From Anaerolineae bacterium (GTDB lineage: Bacteria > Chloroflexota > Anaerolineae > 4572-78 > J111): a DNA stretch of 64,000 bases. The first letter of the stretch is position 1, and each line of letters starts with the position of its first letter. Shown piece after piece: positions 59,316 through 64,000 of the stretch. Position numbers and translations under genes: made by a program. Below the pieces are notes generated by a model. It saw only the letters and a program-made list of their open reading frames with translations, was not told the origin of the DNA and searched no databases. The stretch covers positions 94,582 to 158,581 of the forward strand of contig JAKLJP010000021.1 of assembly GCA_023151115.1 (NCBI GenBank), written 5' to 3'.

Positions 59316-60122
59316 TTACAACGTGGCTACCCTGAAGTTGTGAGCGCCCCCATGAATAGTAATGGCGTAATAATCGCTGGCCTCGCGGAAGTTGGACGTT
59401 TCCAGGCTGGTCATACTGCCCACAGCGCCCAGGGTCTGGCTGTCCAAGGTTAGATTGGCCGCTCCGCCGTGGACAGTTAAGTGCGCGGCTACAGTGGCCG
59501 GGCGTAAAATGATCAGATTATGGACGCCGCCGTGGCACTCCACCTTGATGCCCCCGTTTGGCTGCCCCAGCATCAGCTTGATATCGCTGGCTCCGCTGTG
59601 AATGGTCAGTCTTCGCAGTTTGATTGTGCGCAAATCCAGGTAGGATTGGGCCATGCCGCCATGGATTTCAATTTGCCAGGGAACAGCGGCGTTTAAGGTC
59701 ATCTCGCTCTGCGGCGGGTTGAAGCCATAACGCAGCCAGTTCAACAGGCCAAAGCCAAAATCCCGGTAACGCACCGTGACCGTACCGCCGTTGACCCGAA
59801 CCACCGGGATGTGGCGTTCAAAACGGGCTGTAAAGAGCTGCTCAGGCAGCACTTCGGCTTGCAACGACAAACCGGCTGCGCCTCGTTCAAAAACCAGCTT
59901 GCCATTGGCGATTTTGCCCAGCGGCGCGGAAAAGTTCTGACCGTCAGGGGGCCCTTCCAGGGACCGCTGCTTTTGGTGTTCGTCGAAGGCCGCACCCAGC
60001 AAAGCTTCAGCCTGGGCGACGCTCAGCTCGCCGGATTGCACCCGGCGCAGAATATCCAGCATTTCATCATCCGTCAGCGCAAGTGTATCAAGATTATTAA
60101 TAGGGTTAGTTGAATGGGTCAT
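59316..60122 (-). CDS. Beta-rich protein with N-terminal SHOCT-like helix motif (paralogue B)
   Basis: The 268-residue protein has the helix motif LTDDEMLDILRRVQSGELSV (about 18-40), a Gln/Pro linker and a beta-rich repetitive part with NAAVPWQIEIHGGMAQS, TIHSGASDIKL, VECHGGVHNLIIL and LTVHGGAANLTL. The HGG-containing repeats recur about every 20-25 residues, suggesting a solenoid. The ATG at 60122 follows AGAGG; the frame runs upstream to 60197 without support. It is 12 bp before paralogue A in the same transcript, and a DUF2089-type gene with the same helix motif lies upstream. Confidence 0.65.
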   Translation of the reverse strand: MTHSTNPINNLDTLALTDDEMLDILRRVQSGELSVAQAEALLGAAFDEHQKQRSLEGPPDGQNFSAPLGKIANGKLVFERGAAGLSLQAEVLPEQLFTARFERHIPVVRVNGGTVTVRYRDFGFGLLNWLRYGFNPPQSEMTLNAAVPWQIEIHGGMAQSYLDLRTIKLRRLTIHSGASDIKLMLGQPNGGIKVECHGGVHNLIILRPATVAAHLTVHGGAANLTLDSQTLGAVGSMTSLETSNFREASDYYAITIHGGAHNFRVATL

Positions 60123-60157
60123 AGTGTATCCTCTCAAAATAGTGTTCGCCAATATCA

Positions 60158-60222
60158 TTAAGTTAAGGCCGTAGCATAGGGCCTCGTGCCCGCCCACAAG
60201 AGGCTAAACTACACTAACTTAA
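60158..60222. repeat. Inverted repeat upstream of paralogue B
   Basis: TTAAGTTA (60158-60165) and TAACTTAA (60215-60222) enclose a GC-rich core. It could be a small MITE-like or operator-like structure between the DUF2089-type and beta-protein genes. Confidence 0.4.
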
Positions 60223-60318
60223 CGACATTGAGTGTTCAGTTACCTATAATCAGTAAGCAGCAGCCTGAGTAAGGGGGCACAGCGACCCGTATCGAAGGGT
60301 GCTGCTTGGTAATTTCAC

Positions 60319-60765
60319 TTACTGTAAGTTCCGTAGCAACCTCATTGCCTCTTCGGGTGAAAGTTTGCCGGCGGCTAAATCGTCTAAGATTTGTTTGCGG
60401 GTGCGCGGGACGCTGTTTTGGTCGTTGGGGGTGGGGTTGGGAGTTGGCTCTGTGGAGAATGGTACCGGCGATTCAGCTTCAGGCTGTGGTTCGCCCCCCA
60501 AGGCCGTAATTACTTCATTTAAACGATGGCGCACTGTTGGGTACGATACCCCCAGCTCGGCTTCCAGCCGGTTAAGTTTGCCCTCACAGCGCACAAAAGC
60601 CAGCACAAAGTCGAGTTGGGCCTTATGTAACCGGGTGAGGGGGTGATGGGGTTCCGGCAGCGCAAAGCGGCCGTCAAAGGTTGTGCCACAGGAGTCACAG
60701 CTATACTGTTTGATAGTGGTAATGGCGGCGCTGCAAAACGGGCAGTGCTTCGGTAAATGGATCAT
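60319..60765 (-). CDS. DUF2089-type zinc ribbon/HTH protein with SHOCT-like tail
   Basis: The 148-residue protein has an N-terminal four-Cys zinc ribbon (CPFCSAAITTIKQYSCDSC), then a helix-turn-helix segment (about 55-90, LNRLEAELGVSYPTVRHRLN). A Pro-rich linker follows, and a C-terminal helix motif, ILDDLAAGKLSPEEAMRLL. This matches DUF2089-type regulators of DNA-binding character. The tail motif recurs at the N-termini of both beta-rich proteins downstream. A strong promoter and a palindrome lie in its upstream region. Confidence 0.85.
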   Translation of the reverse strand: MIHLPKHCPFCSAAITTIKQYSCDSCGTTFDGRFALPEPHHPLTRLHKAQLDFVLAFVRCEGKLNRLEAELGVSYPTVRHRLNEVITALGGEPQPEAESPVPFSTEPTPNPTPNDQNSVPRTRKQILDDLAAGKLSPEEAMRLLRNLQ

Positions 60766-60788
60766 AAATTTACTCGCGCATTTGATTT

Positions 60789-60804
60789 TGCGATAAATGT
60801 CGCA
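60789..60804 (-). promoter_or_regulatory. Palindrome TGCGA-N6-TCGCA, putative operator
   Basis: A perfect 5+5 inverted repeat with six central bases lies just downstream of the start site predicted from the promoter at 60825-60853. It is well placed for repression of the DUF2089-type gene, possibly by its own product. Confidence 0.45.
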
Positions 60805-60824
60805 TATAATGCTTTACAACTATC

Positions 60825-60853
60825 ATTATAAGTAAAATTACTAAGAAATTCAA
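60825..60853 (-). promoter_or_regulatory. Sigma70-type promoter for the DUF2089-type gene
   Basis: On the minus strand TTGAAT (60848-60853) and TATAAT (60825-60830) are separated by exactly 17 bases, about 60 bases before the ATG at 60765. It lies in the divergent gap shared with the TetR gene. Confidence 0.7.
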
Positions 60854-60899
60854 GCATCAAATTAGAAAAAATGAATTTTAAGCGACGAAATATATAAAA

Positions 60900-61478
60900 A
60901 TGTCTCATAAATTATCTAAAAACCCGGACTTGCGGATTGTGCGCACTCGCAAGATGCTGCGCGAAGCGATGATTACCCTGACTATTCAGAAGGGTTTTGC
61001 TAATATCACCATCAATGATATTGTTGAATTGGCCATGGTTAACCGGGCCACCTTCTATCGTCATTATCAAGACAAGTATGACCTGGTGGAAAGTTACCTG
61101 GACGAACTGTATACGGAACTGAACGCCGCCCCAACACCGTCACCCCGTCCCGGCGAGCCAAATCCACGCTTGGTAAAACTGTTTGAACATATTCGTGATA
61201 ATGCTCCTTTTTACCGGGTTATGCTCGGCCCGCACGGCTACAGTGGTTTTGGCGAGCGGATTCGCCGGCTGACCGAAGCCACCTTGCATGCGCGCTGGCA
61301 GGCTTCGCCTCTGGCTGAAAGGCCGGTGCAAATGCCCCTCTCTATGGTCTTAAGCTATTTATCCCATGCCAGTTATGGAGCGTTGGTCTGGTGGTTAGAA
61401 GAGGGAATGACTCATTCGCCGGAACAAATGGCACGCTGGCTGCATCAATTGACGCTGGCTGCTTTTCAGGCTGGCTAA
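60900..61478 (+). CDS. TetR-family transcriptional regulator
   Basis: The 192-residue protein has a TetR-type DNA-binding domain at about 12-60: RTRKMLREAMITLTIQKGFA, ITINDIVELAMVNRATFYRHY and KYDLVESYLDEL. A divergent all-helical ligand domain follows. No ribosome-binding site precedes the ATG; the upstream TATATAAA is very close, so the message may be leaderless or nearly so. It is divergent from the DUF2089-type gene, which it might control. The MFS exporter is the only nearby efflux-type target. Confidence 0.88.
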   Translation: MSHKLSKNPDLRIVRTRKMLREAMITLTIQKGFANITINDIVELAMVNRATFYRHYQDKYDLVESYLDELYTELNAAPTPSPRPGEPNPRLVKLFEHIRDNAPFYRVMLGPHGYSGFGERIRRLTEATLHARWQASPLAERPVQMPLSMVLSYLSHASYGALVWWLEEGMTHSPEQMARWLHQLTLAAFQAG

Positions 61479-61563
61479 AGTAGTTCTTTTATTCTGTAAT
61501 TTGCTTTAACCAAGTTGTAGTCTGTTTTGTTAAGTGGTACAATGAGTTTGCTTAAATTTATGA

Positions 61564-61611
61564 TTATCTTAATATATAAATATCTTATTTATCAAGATAA
61601 CGAGATTATAA
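61564..61611 (+). promoter_or_regulatory. MarR-gene promoter and operator-like repeats
   Basis: TTATCTT (61564-61570) and TATCTT (61581-61586) are followed by the inverted AAGATAA (61594-61600). TATAAA (61606-61611) lies only 7 bases before the ATG, so the message may be leaderless. MarR proteins usually bind such inverted repeats over their own promoters. Confidence 0.45.
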
Positions 61612-61617
61612 ACTAAA

Positions 61618-62127
61618 ATGACCGATTTGTCAAGCCCTTTACTTCAACGAACTGAATTAATTAAGGCGTTGTATCAGGCGGGACGGGAACTTAGCACGAC
61701 GGCGGTGCTCTTCCACTCCGTGGTGGCGGAGCAGGTGGGGCTGAACGTGACCGAATGGAAATGTTTGGATATCCTTGAGTTGAGAGGGCCGCTCATGGCC
61801 GGAGAACTGGCTGAGTTGACCGGATTGACGACCGGGGCCATCACCGGGGTCATTGACCGGCTGGAACAGGGCGGTTTTGTGCGGCGCGAGCGTGACCCGC
61901 ATGACCGGCGCAAAGTGATTGTCCAGCCAACCGGGGAGCATAAGCAGGGCACGATACAGGTTTTCGAAACTTTGATGCAGCGATATGCGGAGTTGTTCGA
62001 GGCTTACAACGAGCAGGAGCTTGCTTTCATCCTTGACTATCTCACCCGCAGCACCGCCGTTATGGCCGCGGAGACAGCTAGGCTGCGGCAGGAAGCGAAG
62101 TTGGCCGAACGTTCCAAATTAGGGTGA
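61618..62127 (+). CDS. MarR-family transcriptional regulator
   Basis: The 169-residue protein has the MarR winged-helix fold: NVTEWKCLDILELRGPLMAG, ELAELTGLTTGAITGVIDRL and GFVRRERDPHDRRKVIVQPT, followed by a C-terminal dimerisation helix region. The DPxDRR wing is the family hallmark. The ATG is preceded by a -10-like TATAAA but no ribosome-binding site. Ligand and targets are unknown. It lies between the TetR gene and the convergent lipid kinase gene. Confidence 0.9.
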   Translation: MTDLSSPLLQRTELIKALYQAGRELSTTAVLFHSVVAEQVGLNVTEWKCLDILELRGPLMAGELAELTGLTTGAITGVIDRLEQGGFVRRERDPHDRRKVIVQPTGEHKQGTIQVFETLMQRYAELFEAYNEQELAFILDYLTRSTAVMAAETARLRQEAKLAERSKLG

Positions 62128-62153
62128 GCAGTTTAGCCAGCAAAAGGACGACA

Positions 62154-63071
62154 TCAGGCTGATGGCACAATCAGGTGGATCGCCTGGGGCACAAACTTTA
62201 CGGCGACGGACTGCTGGCCAATGATTTCGCCGTCGGCCTGCACCGGCAGGGGGCGGTTGGTGGAAACCTCGACGGTGCATCGAGCGGTCAAATATTTAAT
62301 GCGAGGGTTACGCTGCTGCTGCCCCAATAGGGCAAAGCGAATGATTTTGAGATAGTCCAGTACTGTATGAGCCTTGATAATACAAATATCAAGTTTGCCA
62401 TCATCGGGGCGAATGTGAGGCCCCCAATAAAGCGGATGCAGACCTACGGCCGCGATGTTGGTAATAAAAACTGAGGCGGCCCGGATGCGGCGGGGGGGAC
62501 GACCGTCTATCGAAAGGGTAAAGCGGCAGGGCTGATAGCCCAGCCATTGCCTGAGCGCCGTCCAGAGGTAAGCGGCACGGCCAAAACGCTGCTTGGCTTC
62601 TCGCTCTGTTTTTTCGATGGTTACGGCAAACAAATCCATGCTAATGTGCAGTAAAAAGATTTGGTCATCGCCAATTTGCATCCCATCCAGACACATCACA
62701 GTATGTTCACCCGTCAAGAGAGCGCAGGCAGCTTCCAGGTTTACGGGAATATTTAATTCTTGAGCCAGGGTGTTGGTGGTGCCGACCGGCAGAATGCCCA
62801 GGGGGATTTTGCTGTGGACCATGGCATCCGCTACACTTGAAACGGTGCCATCCCCGCCAGCCGCCACCACCAATGAAAAATCTTGCTGCAATGCCTGATG
62901 GACCATATCGGCAATGTTATCATCAGCTTTTGTCTGGTGCAGCTCAAAGGTCCAATGATTCAGCGAAAAATGCTGCTCAATGATGTCCCGAATAGCCTGG
63001 GTGCTCAAAGTTCCGGCTACCGGGTTTAGAACAATGAAGGCCCGCCTGGGCTGAGGAGGAGAGTAAGCCAT
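62154..63071 (-). CDS. Diacylglycerol kinase-family lipid kinase (YegS/DagK type)
   Basis: The 305-residue protein has the catalytic loop VVAAGGDGTVSSVADAM (near residues 70-85) and the phosphate-binding start FIVLNPVAGTLS. LGILPVGTTNTLAQELNIP is present, as is the later DDGKLDICIIKAHT. These belong to the lipid kinase family that phosphorylates diacylglycerol or sphingoid-like lipids at the inner membrane face. It starts 4 bp after the uracil-DNA glycosylase stop, so the two are co-transcribed. The functional link between them is unclear. The ATG lacks a clear ribosome-binding site. Confidence 0.9.
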   Translation of the reverse strand: MAYSPPQPRRAFIVLNPVAGTLSTQAIRDIIEQHFSLNHWTFELHQTKADDNIADMVHQALQQDFSLVVAAGGDGTVSSVADAMVHSKIPLGILPVGTTNTLAQELNIPVNLEAACALLTGEHTVMCLDGMQIGDDQIFLLHISMDLFAVTIEKTEREAKQRFGRAAYLWTALRQWLGYQPCRFTLSIDGRPPRRIRAASVFITNIAAVGLHPLYWGPHIRPDDGKLDICIIKAHTVLDYLKIIRFALLGQQQRNPRIKYLTARCTVEVSTNRPLPVQADGEIIGQQSVAVKFVPQAIHLIVPSA

Positions 63072-63075
63072 AGGG

Positions 63076-63684
63076 TTAACTTGGCCTTGTAAACTGTTTT
63101 AATACTTGAAAGTCGTTTCTCAGGGTTGCTTCCTTGTCACGGGTGTACAAAGCAACCGCCGGATGAAACAGAGGAACGACAGAGATGGGGCCGTAGGAGG
63201 TTTGGGCTGGCAGTACTTTGCCATGTAAAACGCTGATTTTTTGTCCCTTCTCAGGTAAATTGAATTGGTTCAAGACAAAATCCATAGCAAAACGGCCCAA
63301 CGTGGCAATAACCTGGGGCTGAATCAGCTCGATTTGGCGGAGCAAAAACGGCTGATAAAGCTGAATTTCAACGGGGGTAGGGTCTCGGTTTTCGGGCGGC
63401 CGGTCTTTGACGATGTTGGTAATGTAAACATCTTCCCGGTTCAGGCCGATTGAACTAAGCAAGTCGTTCAAAAGGCGACCCGCCGCCCCAACAAAAGGCC
63501 GTCCTGTTTTGGCCTCAGTTTCGCCCGGCGCTTCGCCGATAAACATAACCGCCGCGTGCGGACTCCCTTCGCCAAAGACCATCGAGTAATGATGGGCTTG
63601 GCGATACTCATACAAGGGCGACTCTCTTAAATTTCGAACTTCTTCGGCCATCTTCTCCAGGGCGGTGCTTCTACTCTGGTCCAT
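63076..63684 (-). CDS. Family 4-like uracil-DNA glycosylase lacking all iron-sulfur cysteines
   Basis: The 202-residue protein has the family 4 motif A FIGEAPGETEAKTGRPFVG, then VYITNIVKDRPPENRDPTP. The second catalytic loop is FHPAVAL. In ordinary family 4 enzymes four Cys hold a 4Fe-4S cluster (CxxC-like at the N-terminus, one in VKCRPP and one before PFL). Here the segments read ESPLYEYRQ, VKDRPP and QLYQPFL, and there is no Cys anywhere in the protein. The rest of the fold looks intact, so activity without a cluster is plausible. The ATG at 63684 follows GAGG at 10 bases; the longer frame to 63798 runs through a terminator and is rejected. Confidence 0.85.
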   Translation of the reverse strand: MDQSRSTALEKMAEEVRNLRESPLYEYRQAHHYSMVFGEGSPHAAVMFIGEAPGETEAKTGRPFVGAAGRLLNDLLSSIGLNREDVYITNIVKDRPPENRDPTPVEIQLYQPFLLRQIELIQPQVIATLGRFAMDFVLNQFNLPEKGQKISVLHGKVLPAQTSYGPISVVPLFHPAVALYTRDKEATLRNDFQVLKQFTRPS

Positions 63685-63716
63685 ACTCTGTACCTCGTTT
63701 AGCTGTGTATTTAGAA

Positions 63717-63752
63717 AAGGCCCTGCCAGTTTTAGCTGGCAGGGCTGCTTAA
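63717..63752 (-). terminator. Rho-independent terminator upstream of the glycosylase gene
   Basis: GCCCTGCCAG-TTTTA-GCTGGCAGGGC is a perfect stem. On the minus strand it runs into TTTTCTAAATAC. It would end the transcript of whatever lies at 63804 and beyond. Confidence 0.75.
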
Positions 63753-63803
63753 TTTTAAGCTGGCAAGGAAGTATAGATTGTTTCGAGTCGAATGACAAGT
63801 GGT

Positions 63804-63887
63804 TTACTGCATCGAGAGTTCATTATCCCAATACTCACGGGCCTCTTCGCCCAAGTCGGGATTGATGTTGTTGGGCCAATCGTCCAT
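63804..63887 (-). CDS. Possible 27-residue small protein
   Basis: The frame MDDWPNNINPDLGEEAREYW to a final SMQ stop lies just before the terminator at 63717-63752. Its upstream frame stays open to a TAA near 63957, so it could be the end of a longer gene damaged or extended beyond the window. No ribosome-binding site is visible. Function unknown. Confidence 0.3.
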   Translation of the reverse strand: MDDWPNNINPDLGEEAREYWDNELSMQ

Positions 63888-64000
63888 GCTGAAACTGGGC
63901 GCGTTTTTTGTATACTTGGCCCATTTGTCAAGACCACGAATCGAGAAAAATAAGGTGGATATTTAACAAAACAGCAGCAAACTTAACAACCAAAATGAAC

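Noticed and set aside
63685..63798. Longer N-terminus for the uracil-DNA glycosylase
   Set aside because: It would be translated across a rho-independent terminator hairpin (63717-63752), and the inner ATG has a ribosome-binding site.

Overview
The window looks like chromosomal DNA of a bacterium of the phylum Chloroflexota, probably an Anaerolineae-type filamentous lineage. This is inferred from gene style only: SARP/BTAD-ATPase-TPR regulators, a cyclase-ATPase-TPR fusion, secreted proteins with Thr/Pro-rich linkers, MinD-like ATPases with an Arg in the Walker A motif, and mid-range GC. There is no rRNA or tRNA gene to anchor the assignment. I see no transposase, phage gene or CRISPR array. 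About 53 genes fill the window.

Layout. (1) 1-3.4 kb: the end of a left-handed beta-helix nucleotidyltransferase, then on the minus strand a short sugar-nucleotide pyrophosphorylase, a phosphohexomutase and a MinD-like ATPase. (2) 3.4-22 kb: one long minus-strand block. Read in transcription order it encodes a second MinD-like ATPase, a 1263-residue membrane/HEAT/cyclic-nucleotide-binding protein, two NRPS proteins (A-MT-PCP-C, then a degenerate C followed by A-PCP-TE), MbtH, an Sfp-type phosphopantetheinyl transferase, a peptide-binding lipoprotein and a HAMP-GAF membrane sensor. The NRPS pair should make a short N-methylated peptide ending in an Asp-like residue. (3) 22-30 kb: a small Cys-rich protein and a winged-helix protein, a twin-cyclase/ATPase/TPR protein, a fatty-acid desaturase, an RRM RNA-binding protein with an attenuator-like leader, and a secreted glycosidase-like protein. 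(4) 30-34 kb, plus strand: rpsF-ssb-rpsR, a parvulin foldase, and an RsbW/RsbV-like pair.

(5) 34-41.5 kb: dipeptidase, TruD and a pentapeptide-repeat protein on the minus strand; a VOC protein, bifunctional Rel and LhgO on the plus strand. (6) 41.7-48.5 kb: a redox/quinone-type island with two YceI proteins, an intradiol-dioxygenase-like lipoprotein, an NmrA-like reductase, DoxX, a DsbA-like oxidoreductase, a CatE-like VOC protein and small membrane proteins. (7) 48.5-58.4 kb: response regulator and histidine kinase, a SARP-type regulator, a FtsX/MacB-type permease, a solo LuxR helix-turn-helix protein and an MFS exporter. (8) 58.4-64 kb: two paralogous beta-rich proteins and a DUF2089-type regulator sharing a short helical motif, TetR and MarR regulators, a lipid kinase, and a family-4-like uracil-DNA glycosylase with no cysteines.

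Many intergenic spaces hold hairpins built from 6-10-base simple repeats, most often heptamers. Some lie in frame inside the NRPS genes, at the same loop of both adenylation domains. At least one MITE-like element (11-bp terminal inverted repeats, AAAC target duplication) and three copies of a REP-like palindrome are also present.
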